Below, piece after piece: positions 6,859 through 15,599 of a stretch of DNA of 64,000 nt. Positions within the stretch are counted from its first letter, which is position 1. Each line of letters opens with the position of its first letter. The DNA comes from Pararcticibacter amylolyticus (GTDB lineage: Bacteria > Bacteroidota > Bacteroidia > Sphingobacteriales > Sphingobacteriaceae). A program made the translations under genes and the position numbers. The stretch spans positions 242,196 through 306,195 of the forward strand of contig NZ_QEAS01000005.1 of the NCBI RefSeq assembly GCF_003130405.1, in the 5' to 3' direction. A model generated the notes under the pieces. The model ran no database searches. It saw only the letters and a list, made by a program, of their open reading frames with translations, and was not told where the DNA came from.

Positions 6859-9789
6859 TTAAAATAATGCCTTTATTCCGAGATTGTAAAACCTCACCTG
6901 CGGCGCAGAGCCTACATTCATTTCCATGATGTCTCTCTCCTTTGCTATGGTAAGAAGATTAAACCCATTCACATACGCTCCGAGCTCTCTGATCAGTCCC
7001 TTTCCCAGAATGCGGGCAGGGAACTGATACGATATCTGTACTTTTGCCAGATCAAACCTGTCGGTACTGTAAATCCAGAAATCCGAACTCCGGTAATTAT
7101 TATCAGCAGTACCGGTAGTAAGCCGCGGGAAAGTGGCAGTGCTTTTCGTTTCCTCTGTCCACCGGTTGCGAACAACCGCAGAGTATTTATCCTGGCCATC
7201 TACCCAGAAGTAGCTGTTGTTTTTCATTGCCTTTGCACCGAAGCGCCCTGCACCCAACGCAAATAACGTGAGGTTCTTCCATTTAGCCGTCAGGTTGACG
7301 CCAAGCGTTAACGGAGAACCAGCCCAGCCTCCTCTTCCCAGATAAACCTCATCACGTGTATCAACGATACCATCATTATTCTGGTCTTTATACTTAATGT
7401 CTCCGGGTTTAACGCCACCGGATGCTAATGTCGACTGATTCGGCGAGTTGGCTATATCATTATAGTCCATGAAGAAACCATCACTTTTCAATCCAAAGAT
7501 GGCATCAACGGGTTGTCCCACCCGTCGTTGGTAAGCATCTGCATACTCGGCATCCGATGCCCTGACGCTTGCTTTCGTATGATAATAAGTGCCGTTGAAA
7601 CCAAGTGTCCATGCTATTTCTCCAAGCTTTTTGTTAAAGTTGAGGTTGAAATCAAAGCCGTTTCGCCGGTCCCGGTCATAGTTAGCATATGGTACATCTG
7701 AATATACAGGCCATCCTGTTGAAAAATAAACAGGATATAAAGCTGTTAAAGGCACCACGTTTCCTTTGGTCTCACTAAAGAATGCATTTCCACTAAATCC
7801 TATTGCATTATTCAATAGCGATCCTTCAAGTCCGAAACTTATTTCTCTTCTTTGGGGAAAAGTCATGTCAAAGTTGTTCCCTCTTCTTCTGTCGAAGCTG
7901 TGCACTAGCTGGCCATCTTTCCAGCTATGCCAGGCGGCATCGTTATAGGTATAATATCCCTGGTAAAGGAAATAAGAAGAGATATCCAGATCTGTATTTA
8001 GTATACCTGCCGATGCAGTGACTTTTAAGTTGTCAAAAACGTGTGAGTTCTTCAGGAAATTCTCTTCACTGATTCGCCATCCCAGGCTTAATGTAGGGGA
8101 AAATGCACCCCGGTTACTTGCAGGAAGCTTAGCTGAATAAATGTATGCGCTACTGAAATCTGCATAATACTTATGATCAAAATTATAAGCTAACTGAAGT
8201 CCGAGATTGGCATTGTTTGTTGCGTGATAAACTTCAGATTCTCCGATGTAAAACCCATAACCCAGTAAGGTGCCGGTAAAATTATGTTTCCTGTTAAAGG
8301 TACGATCGTAATCAAATTGCCCGAAAAACGATATATTTTGCCGGTAACTGCTATTACTGATATTTTCTGCCCCCGTTTTTGAATCATTGCCATATTTTGT
8401 CAGTCCGCTGATTTGCTCAAAACCAGCATAGGTATTCCACCCAGCTTCGTAAACCGCGTAATTATTATTGTAAGATTGGGTAAATCCGGTCCGGTAATCG
8501 ATTGCGAGTCCTGATTTAAAGGAGAATCCCTCCAGTAACCGGCTTAGATCAAAATCCAGTCCGGTATTAAACTGAAACTGACGGGTGATGTTCTTGCTGG
8601 ACCCCCCTGCATAAACAGAAGCGAATACATTGGTTTGGTCTAATTGCGTTCCGCCAAGCAGGTATTTTCCATCTATGATATAATTACTGTTATTTACATA
8701 AACCATAGAGGGATCATCTCCTTCTTCCAGCATACTAATTGGAATCAGAGGAGAGAATCTGTTGGGCCTGACAGTTGCAGAGCTGCCCCAGTAGTCAGCA
8801 TTTACACCTTTCCCTGTATAAAAACTAGCTGAGGCATCGACGTTTAACTTAATCATCTTATTCAGTTTCACGTTGATATTTCCCCGCAGGTTGAACCTGT
8901 TCGATCCATTGTTGTCAACGGCTTCTCCGAAGTTCAGCAAAGAGCCGTTGGACCAGAATCCCAGGTTAGTATAGTATTGCGCTTTATCATTTCCTCCTGA
9001 TATTTCCGTTGTCAAATCAAACCGGTTATAGCTGTCTTTCAAATATTCTGAAGAGAAAAAGTCGATATTTGGATACCGGAAAGGATTTAAGCCCGCAGAA
9101 TGATTGTAAATAGCGCTGGTGCTGTAAAGATCCGTTAAACCATCGTTTCTGCGTGCCTCATTATATAAGGTCATGTATTCGGCAGAACCGAGATATTCCG
9201 GATAAGCTTTGGGAACGTTGATACCCGCATTGGCTCTTACATTCACCCGCTGACTGTAGTTGCCCCCTCTCTTGGTAGTGATGTATACAACTCCTTTTGC
9301 AGCCCTGCTTCCATAAAGAGCAACATTTCCTACACCTTTCATAACTGTGATCTGGTCGATCTCTGTGGGCATAATATTGTCAGCATCCCTGGGGAATCCA
9401 TCTACAAGCACCAGATAGCCGCTGTTTCCCCAAATGTTTCCATTGTTTCCAAAGATGTTTCCGTGGACCCCTGGGGTGAGAGCATCAAGATTTTCGAGGC
9501 TGAAGGTTGAATAATTTTTCTCCATTAAGCTGGATAGATTAACTACCGAGACTCCTCCCTGGAGGTCCTTTTTATTCACTTTCCTGAATGCAACCTGAAC
9601 GAGAGAGTCTTTTCCGTCATTTGCTGTAGTTATAGAATCCTGCTGCCTGGTTCTAAGGGCAGTTGCATCCGTGGTGATGATCTTGCCTGATTTACTGTTT
9701 ATATCGAAAGCACCCTTTGCCTGCGTCAAGCCGGATAAGCCCGTCGCGACCGTGAGGCAGAATGCTATTCTTATTTTTATTTGCTTCAT
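6859..9789 (-). CDS. xusC: SusC-like TonB-dependent transporter without the regulatory-like N-terminal domain (second pair)
   Basis: This 976-residue outer-membrane transporter imports oligosaccharides bound by the adjacent SusD. It has a signal peptide (residues 1-24), then an unstructured stretch and the plug domain (about 95-175) with LVLVDGFPRD, IDQITVMKGVGNVALYGSRA and GVVYITTKRG, then the barrel, ending in an aromatic-terminated strand (NLGIKALF). It lacks the carboxypeptidase-regulatory-like domain that most SusC proteins carry, and its partner SusC at 11726-14908 has one; the TonB-box region is therefore not obvious. Second SusC proteins of xus-type double pairs are typically shorter. 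It lies 28 bp after the upstream SusD gene. Confidence 0.93.
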   Translation of the reverse strand: MKQIKIRIAFCLTVATGLSGLTQAKGAFDINSKSGKIITTDATALRTRQQDSITTANDGKDSLVQVAFRKVNKKDLQGGVSVVNLSSLMEKNYSTFSLENLDALTPGVHGNIFGNNGNIWGNSGYLVLVDGFPRDADNIMPTEIDQITVMKGVGNVALYGSRAAKGVVYITTKRGGNYSQRVNVRANAGINVPKAYPEYLGSAEYMTLYNEARRNDGLTDLYSTSAIYNHSAGLNPFRYPNIDFFSSEYLKDSYNRFDLTTEISGGNDKAQYYTNLGFWSNGSLLNFGEAVDNNGSNRFNLRGNINVKLNKMIKLNVDASASFYTGKGVNADYWGSSATVRPNRFSPLIPISMLEEGDDPSMVYVNNSNYIIDGKYLLGGTQLDQTNVFASVYAGGSSKNITRQFQFNTGLDFDLSRLLEGFSFKSGLAIDYRTGFTQSYNNNYAVYEAGWNTYAGFEQISGLTKYGNDSKTGAENISNSSYRQNISFFGQFDYDRTFNRKHNFTGTLLGYGFYIGESEVYHATNNANLGLQLAYNFDHKYYADFSSAYIYSAKLPASNRGAFSPTLSLGWRISEENFLKNSHVFDNLKVTASAGILNTDLDISSYFLYQGYYTYNDAAWHSWKDGQLVHSFDRRRGNNFDMTFPQRREISFGLEGSLLNNAIGFSGNAFFSETKGNVVPLTALYPVYFSTGWPVYSDVPYANYDRDRRNGFDFNLNFNKKLGEIAWTLGFNGTYYHTKASVRASDAEYADAYQRRVGQPVDAIFGLKSDGFFMDYNDIANSPNQSTLASGGVKPGDIKYKDQNNDGIVDTRDEVYLGRGGWAGSPLTLGVNLTAKWKNLTLFALGAGRFGAKAMKNNSYFWVDGQDKYSAVVRNRWTEETKSTATFPRLTTGTADNNYRSSDFWIYSTDRFDLAKVQISYQFPARILGKGLIRELGAYVNGFNLLTIAKERDIMEMNVGSAPQVRFYNLGIKALF

Positions 9790-9817
9790 TTTCGTCTCCT
9801 TTATATTTAGTCAGTGG

Positions 9818-11716
9818 TTACCAGCCGGGGTTTTGTGAGAATTCCACGTACATGTTTACGTCGACATTTTTAAGTGGCAGCCAGTAATGTTTGTCGGAGA
9901 ATTTCCTCTCCAGGATTGTCACTTCCCGTAGATTTGCTACGCTGTTGAGACTGGCATCTGTTTGGTTAAACGTTCCTGTACGGTCGAATTCTACAGATTT
10001 TTTCAGGGTATAAGGTTGTTTGGTTAATAAAAGCCATCTTCGCAGATCGTTGAAACGATGTCCTTCAAACGAGAGTTCTACAGCTCTTTCCCTTCTTAGC
10101 TCGGGCAAGAAGTTATCCGGTGCACCCAAAAACTTGGAGTTGACCTTTTCTACGCCAGCCCTTTGCCTGATTATATTGACCGCATCTTCTGCCGTTTTAC
10201 TGTAGTTAGGATCTTTGCCGCTTGACGATCCATATCCCATTAACGCAGCTTCCGCATACATCAGATAAACGTCAGCCAGCCGCATGTACGGTACGTAAAT
10301 ATGGAGATTATTACCCCAGCTGTAAGCATTATCATACTTGTTTGCTGTTTTCGGAACGAATTTGATCAGTACATATCCTGTACGGCTACCGGTACCCACA
10401 TTCCGGTAGCTACCGTTAGTGTAAAGATTTGCATAGCGATTGGGTTGCTCATCGACATTCGGAATTGCTCCCTGAACAAATTTAACCCCGTCAAAAACGA
10501 TGTCACTGTAAAAACGTGGGTCCCGGTTTTTCCATGGGAAGTGCGGGTCATAACCCGATTCTGTATCAGGCTGGGTAATGTCCGGAATAGGAAGTCCGTT
10601 TTTCATTCCATAATAGTCTACATAGTTGGCCGTTGGAGTGAATTTGAGATCTCCTTCGGAAACCACCAGAGGTGTATATTGCTTACTGGTGCCCCAGTTG
10701 GAATTATTTGCCGAATAATACGGACCTCTGAAAATGGCTTCGGTGCTGCCCGGAAGTGCCCATCCCTCGCCTGTTGTATAGAAGTTTTTATAGTAGTTTG
10801 CAAAAGTTACAAGACTGTATGGCGTGACTCCGCTCTCAGTAAGGCCTAAAAGCTCTCCAAAAGCAGCAGCCGCCTTTTTGCAATATTCAGTATTGTAGGT
10901 TTTGCTTCCCGTCGATTCGAAGTTCATCAAAGGACTTCCTGCCCACAGGTAATTTTTACCGAGATAGGCAAGTGCCATAATTTTGTTGATCCGCAGCTGG
11001 TTTTTTCCCAGCGTTCTTTTTCCCGGAACGGTTTCGTCCCAGTTCACGGGTAGCAGATCTGCTGCTGCTCTGAAATCGGCCGCTGCTTTATCTGCACATT
11101 CACTGTACTTAAGACGGGGCAGACGGATGTCGCCCGTACTGGGTAATACATAATCAATGTATGGCAGGCCGCCGAAATATTCCATTAAACGATGGTGAAA
11201 CCATCCTCTGAAAAATAGCAACTGTCCTTTTACCAGATTTTTCTCTTCCTGTGTGGCATCTGTCATTAGGTCCATATTGGCCAGGCCGATATTTGCTTTT
11301 CGGATCCCATACCATGCCGCGTTCCAGAGATCTTTGTTGAACCGGTTGTCAGGAGTTGTACTGGTGGTAAAATCAGACTGGTTCATCCAGCCAGATCCCC
11401 AGCCATCAAATTCAGATTGCCATCCCCAGAAATTTCCGTCATCTATTTTATGAATAAAGTGAAAGTTCCCGGCAGTCGAGGTAATCTCATCTTCTCCCCA
11501 GTTCCACGAGTTTGTCCAGTAATTGTTGCTGAAGTTGACTATACAATTGTATAGTTCTTCTGTGAAGCCCTGAAAATTAGTAAAGTTCTTAAACGCTTCC
11601 TTTTCTGAAATATTAGTCTGATCGTCTTTATCCAGATATTTTTCGCAAGACGAAAAGCAAACAGCTGCCCAAACGACAAAGCAGGAGATAATCGTTTTTA
11701 TATATTTTGTTCTCAT
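9818..11716 (-). CDS. xusB: SusD/RagB-like nutrient-binding outer-membrane lipoprotein (first pair)
   Basis: This 632-residue protein has a lipoprotein signal ending near Cys24 (AVCFSSC) and the SusD layout. The N-terminal helical region contains LVKGQLLFFRGWFHHRLMEY with the usual GGLPYID after it. The C-terminal RagB part has YMRLADVYLMYAEAALMGYG, VNIIRQRAGVEKV and RRERAVELSFEGHRFNDLRR. It is unusually rich in tryptophan near residues 65-120 (several W in NSWNWGE and WGWQSEFDGWGSGW), as expected of carbohydrate-binding surfaces. It starts 9 bp after the SusC stop, so the pair is tightly coupled. It is probably the main xylan-binding SusD of the locus, corresponding to XusB. Confidence 0.93.
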   Translation of the reverse strand: MRTKYIKTIISCFVVWAAVCFSSCEKYLDKDDQTNISEKEAFKNFTNFQGFTEELYNCIVNFSNNYWTNSWNWGEDEITSTAGNFHFIHKIDDGNFWGWQSEFDGWGSGWMNQSDFTTSTTPDNRFNKDLWNAAWYGIRKANIGLANMDLMTDATQEEKNLVKGQLLFFRGWFHHRLMEYFGGLPYIDYVLPSTGDIRLPRLKYSECADKAAADFRAAADLLPVNWDETVPGKRTLGKNQLRINKIMALAYLGKNYLWAGSPLMNFESTGSKTYNTEYCKKAAAAFGELLGLTESGVTPYSLVTFANYYKNFYTTGEGWALPGSTEAIFRGPYYSANNSNWGTSKQYTPLVVSEGDLKFTPTANYVDYYGMKNGLPIPDITQPDTESGYDPHFPWKNRDPRFYSDIVFDGVKFVQGAIPNVDEQPNRYANLYTNGSYRNVGTGSRTGYVLIKFVPKTANKYDNAYSWGNNLHIYVPYMRLADVYLMYAEAALMGYGSSSGKDPNYSKTAEDAVNIIRQRAGVEKVNSKFLGAPDNFLPELRRERAVELSFEGHRFNDLRRWLLLTKQPYTLKKSVEFDRTGTFNQTDASLNSVANLREVTILERKFSDKHYWLPLKNVDVNMYVEFSQNPGW

Positions 11717-11725
11717 AAAATATCT

Positions 11726-14700
11726 TTAAAAAATAATGTTTGCACCCAGGTTGAAGCGCTTAACAGTTGGATAGGCGCCTTGTGAAGCCCAGCCGGTTCC
11801 TGCAAAGTTCGACTCCCTGTCGTCAGGCATTTTCGTCCACACTGCCAGGTTGTTTCCGTTCAGGAAGACTCTCATACTTGCTATTCCAAGTCTTTTGACG
11901 AAACTGTTCTCCCTTTGGAATGTGTATGCTATTTCCGCATTCTTTAAACGGATATAGGACCCGTCAAACATGTACCTGCTTCCTGCATTATAGCTGCTTG
12001 GAGTCGACAACCAGCGGGGTAATGGTACGTCGCCGTCGGTGTTGTCTTTAGACCAGTACGATCCTTCATCATATACCAGGTGATTTTGACCTGATAAGCT
12101 GCCAAACACTACCTGCCTGGTTACATTATTGACACCATAGAACTGTACGAAGGCGCTGAAACCTTTCCAGTCAACACCAAATGTCGCATTGAAAGTATGT
12201 TGCGGAACAGAAGGGAATGCATAAGGAATGTTATCTTTTGCATCAATTACTCCGTCAGCATTGTAATCAAGGATGTGATAGTTCCCGGGTAGTTTTTGTT
12301 CATCACCATTGTCTGCTATGGTGCTCGCATACAACTGATCCCATGTATTATAGTACCCGGCACTCACGTGGGAGTAAGTCTGGCTGATTTGCTTGCCGGC
12401 GCGTTTCTGATAATCCGGAAGCAATGAAGCATCATCTGCCTCAATCACTTTATCCTTCGCCCGGGTATAGTTCATGTTCGCCCAGATATGCCAGTTCGGA
12501 TTTAGCTTTTTGTCCATGGCTAACTCCAGCTCATATCCCTTATTTTCAACAATACCCAGATTCTGTATAGGAGGCAAGACTCCATAATAGGAGGGGATCG
12601 CACGTCTGTCGCCAGTAAGCAGAATATCAGAGCGCCTGTCTTTGAAGAAATCAAATTTTCCTGAAATAAACCCCTTGAAAAAGCTGAAATCTGCGCCAAC
12701 ATTCATTTTTTTCACTTTTTCCCATCTTACATCTGGATTTCCCAAAGCGCTTTGCCTGTACCACACATACGGACTTGTTTCAGAGCCTTCACCGGTAACC
12801 CCCAGTTTAGTCTGTCCGCCATAGGCCCACTGAGTCAGATACAACCAACGTGCCCCACCGCTGTCATCACCTATCTCACCGTATGAACCCCTGATCTTCA
12901 GGTTGTCCACAAAGGTTAAAGGCTTCATGAATTTCTCCTCTGAGATTGTCCATCCCAAACCTCCTGATGAGAAGAAAGCGAAGCGGTTTTCAGGACCGAA
13001 TTTGGATGAGCCGTTATAAGACCCGTTATATTCTAAAATGTATTTGTTGGCATAATTATAAGTAGCACGGAAAACCCAGTCCTCGCGGTTAAAAGGGATT
13101 TCGCTGCCGGTTGCGTATTGGTTACGATTGAATAAGCCCATGGCCGTAACATTGTGCTTGACCCCTAAGGTTCTGGAATAGTTTAACTGAGCCTGGTAGA
13201 AGAGACGACGGTATGTTAACCAGTCTTGAACCGTTCCGCCCACAGTAGCCCAGTTGATGCCGTTTTGAAAGTCAAAACGATTGGTCGCATCGAAGGCCTG
13301 CTGATAGGTTGTTTTTCCGGTTTCCGGGTCAATCCACTTCGCCTGGGTATCATTATATAGATCGTTAACACCCCGGCTGCCCTCGATAAAAGAATTGTCA
13401 AGTGCTATTGTCCCCTTGAAATTTAGTCCTTTTACAAAACTTGCGAGGTCCTGATCCAGCGTAAAATCTGTAGTGATCCTGTTAGTTGTGGTATATGACA
13501 CGCCGCTCACAGCCAGTATTCTGGCAGAGTTAAGTCCGCGTTGTACATTGGGTGCATGATAGCCCCAGGTTCCGTCTGAATATTGGGGCATAAAGACGTC
13601 AGGAGCCGTCGAATAGGCTGATATCCAATAGGAATAATCACTGTTCGACGCGCCCCATGGCATTTTCTTTACACCTCTTGAACCAGACAGGTTTGTCTTC
13701 AGAATAGTAGATTTTGATAGTTGAAAGTCAAGGTTGCTCCTCATATTGAGGCGATTAAATCCATACCCTGGTTTATATCCACGGTCATTCTCAAATGTCC
13801 TGAATAAATCGCCCTCGTAAAGATAATCAGCACTTGCAAAATATTTAACCTTGCTGGTTCCACCGGAGATGTTAAGATTAGCATTATGTGACATGGCATA
13901 ATCTTTAAAAAGCACTTCATCCCAGTTTACATTTGGATAACGTTCTGCTTCTGTCTGATCTGCCGGATAACGGTATTTATTGATGATGTCCTGGGGCAGG
14001 TAGTCGTTCCAGCTTTCAGGTCTGAGGGCAAGTTCATATTCAATTACCTCGTTTCTGATCCGGAGTGCGTCATAAGCATCATATTTTCCTGGTAGTTTAG
14101 AAGGAACTTTCACGACGTTGTTGACTGTTCCGCGCACACTGGCCTGGCCTTCACGTCCCCTTTTGGTTGTAATCAGGATGACTCCATTTGCACCCCTGAC
14201 GCCGAAAACTGCTGTAGCAGATGCATCTTTAAGTACAGAGACTGATTCTACCGAGCCAATATCCACACTCGTCATCGGCCGCTCTATACCATCTACTAGA
14301 ATCAGAGGATCATTGTTGTTCCATGTACTTCTTCCTCTAATGACGATACGTGGATCCTCATCGCCAGGCATCCCTGTACTTGCTGTGGTAACAACACCAG
14401 GGACGTTTCCGGTAAGCGCCGCTCCTATACTCGATACACCACCTGCTCTTTCGAGCACTTTTCCGGTAGTTTGTGCAACTGCGGCGACGACACTGGCTTT
14501 CTTCTGTGTGCCATAACCCACGATTACCACTTCTTCCAGGCTGGCTGCGTCATCCCGCATTGTTACTCTTACTTCTGTTTTGCCTTTCACATCAACTTCC
14601 TGCGGGTGCATGCCTACATATGAAACCACAAGTATCTGCCTGTCTGACGGAACAACAATTGAGAATTTTCCGTTGACATCTGTTAGTGTTCGTGTTGAGG

Positions 14701-14908
14701 TGCCTTTAACCGTAACGGTGGCCCCTATAACTGAATTATGCTGCTGATCTAAAACTGTCCCTTTCACTGTATGCCTTTGTTGGGCCGCTGTATGGAAAAC
14801 CAGCAGGAGCATAATGAGGTGCGTAAGATGTAATCTTGTTAATAAGCGCTTCCTTAGCGAAAAATTATGGGTTACGCTCTTACTTTCTTTTAGTATCTCT
14901 TTCTTCAT
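11726..14908 (-). CDS. xusA: SusC-like TonB-dependent transporter (first pair)
   Basis: This 1060-residue protein is the first gene of the core xylan operon. It has an N-terminal signal region with a positively charged leader and a hydrophobic stretch at about 28-42. A carboxypeptidase-regulatory-like domain follows (about 45-120, VKGTVLDQQHNSVIGATVTV), then the SusC signature EEVVIVGYGTQKKASVV, the plug (DPLILVDGIERPM, ASATAVFGVRGANGVILITT) and a long barrel ending in FNLGANIIF. It imports oligosaccharides with the SusD encoded 9 bp downstream. Transcription should start near 15221, from a TAACTTTG -7 box with the shared operator upstream, which leaves an untranslated leader of about 310 nt. 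Position and domains match XusA of Prevotella xylan loci. Confidence 0.95.
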   Translation of the reverse strand: MKKEILKESKSVTHNFSLRKRLLTRLHLTHLIMLLLVFHTAAQQRHTVKGTVLDQQHNSVIGATVTVKGTSTRTLTDVNGKFSIVVPSDRQILVVSYVGMHPQEVDVKGKTEVRVTMRDDAASLEEVVIVGYGTQKKASVVAAVAQTTGKVLERAGGVSSIGAALTGNVPGVVTTASTGMPGDEDPRIVIRGRSTWNNNDPLILVDGIERPMTSVDIGSVESVSVLKDASATAVFGVRGANGVILITTKRGREGQASVRGTVNNVVKVPSKLPGKYDAYDALRIRNEVIEYELALRPESWNDYLPQDIINKYRYPADQTEAERYPNVNWDEVLFKDYAMSHNANLNISGGTSKVKYFASADYLYEGDLFRTFENDRGYKPGYGFNRLNMRSNLDFQLSKSTILKTNLSGSRGVKKMPWGASNSDYSYWISAYSTAPDVFMPQYSDGTWGYHAPNVQRGLNSARILAVSGVSYTTTNRITTDFTLDQDLASFVKGLNFKGTIALDNSFIEGSRGVNDLYNDTQAKWIDPETGKTTYQQAFDATNRFDFQNGINWATVGGTVQDWLTYRRLFYQAQLNYSRTLGVKHNVTAMGLFNRNQYATGSEIPFNREDWVFRATYNYANKYILEYNGSYNGSSKFGPENRFAFFSSGGLGWTISEEKFMKPLTFVDNLKIRGSYGEIGDDSGGARWLYLTQWAYGGQTKLGVTGEGSETSPYVWYRQSALGNPDVRWEKVKKMNVGADFSFFKGFISGKFDFFKDRRSDILLTGDRRAIPSYYGVLPPIQNLGIVENKGYELELAMDKKLNPNWHIWANMNYTRAKDKVIEADDASLLPDYQKRAGKQISQTYSHVSAGYYNTWDQLYASTIADNGDEQKLPGNYHILDYNADGVIDAKDNIPYAFPSVPQHTFNATFGVDWKGFSAFVQFYGVNNVTRQVVFGSLSGQNHLVYDEGSYWSKDNTDGDVPLPRWLSTPSSYNAGSRYMFDGSYIRLKNAEIAYTFQRENSFVKRLGIASMRVFLNGNNLAVWTKMPDDRESNFAGTGWASQGAYPTVKRFNLGANIIF

Positions 14909-15227
14909 TCTTGAAATATTATTAAACGGGAGTAGGTTGATTAAAAAACGGTGTGTTCCTGATGATCCCTGTATCCTGATTTAAGAATTTAAGGAGGGAG
15001 GAGTGAAATTGGATTGGTGAGTTTCATTTTGTTTTCGTTGAGTTCATTGTGATTTGTTTATTCCGCGTTGATGTAAATAGCGCGGATGTTCCATTACCGG
15101 CATCGGGTGTTATGTAGGATGTCTCATAACTGATTGGCTTTACTGGTTAATTTTATTAGTTAGTTTATTCGTTCCCTTGCGTATTGAATGCAATAGCAGG
15201 GGGTATATCTGTATTTTTCAGACTCTT
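14909..15227 (-). other. Long untranslated leader upstream of the first SusC gene
   Basis: About 310 bp separate the predicted transcription start from the SusC start codon, and no credible reading frame lies in it on this strand. I see no riboswitch consensus. Other leaders in the locus that carry the same operator are 30-150 nt long, so this one stands out. Post-transcriptional control or a small RNA is possible but not shown. Confidence 0.4.
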
Positions 15228-15291
15228 CAAAGTTATTTCCGGCTTTGTATGCTGAGTGATCCTCCTGTCAAAAAAAGTAGGATAAATGTCA
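15228..15291 (-). promoter_or_regulatory. Shared operator plus -7 box driving the xus operon
   Basis: On the minus strand, positions 15291-15269 hold a copy of the repeated motif (GACATTTATCCTACTTTTTT). It is followed after 33 bp by TAACTTTG (15235-15228), a perfect match to the Bacteroidota TAnnTTTG -7 element. The same arrangement occurs eight more times in this locus. The likely binding protein is the AraC-type output domain of the HTCS encoded at 35557-39690. Confidence 0.7.
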
Positions 15292-15383
15292 ATTGTACAT
15301 TATAAGCGTATTCTGAAATTAAAAAAAATACAGCCTGAATGTATTAAAAAAGCTTTTTCCTTTGAACTATGGGGGAGCTGGCT

Positions 15384-15448
15384 AGACAATTTTGCTATCT
15401 TTTTAGTGATTCTTATCCTTACTGCGGCCAATGACTATCTTAGTTTTG
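15384..15448 (+). promoter_or_regulatory. Shared operator plus -7 box driving GH95 and the double CE1 gene
   Basis: Positions 15384-15406 read AGACAATTTTGCTATCTTTT and match the locus consensus at about 20 of 23 places. TAGTTTTG follows 34 bp later (15441-15448). Transcription should begin near 15455, about 145 bp before the chosen GH95 start. The site lies inside a short frame (15286-15528), which argues that the frame is not a gene. Confidence 0.7.
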
Positions 15449-15599
15449 AATATTCCCTTTTTTACAGCAGGGACGTTTTTTTGATCACCGTTATAAACAA
15501 TGAATGGCTTACCCCCGTGCCTGAGTGACCGTGGCTTGTAGACAAAAAATCATGGGAGCAGGAGAGGGGGAACCCGCTTACACAAACAATATTGAAAAA

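Noticed and set aside
10301..10849. 182-residue frame antisense to the first SusD gene
   Set aside because: Lies wholly inside a clear SusD gene, has no family features and no promoter.
15286..15528. 80-residue frame on the plus strand upstream of GH95
   Set aside because: It contains a copy of the shared operator (15384-15406) and the -7 box (15441-15448), starts without a promoter of its own, and resembles no protein I know. Better read as regulatory DNA.
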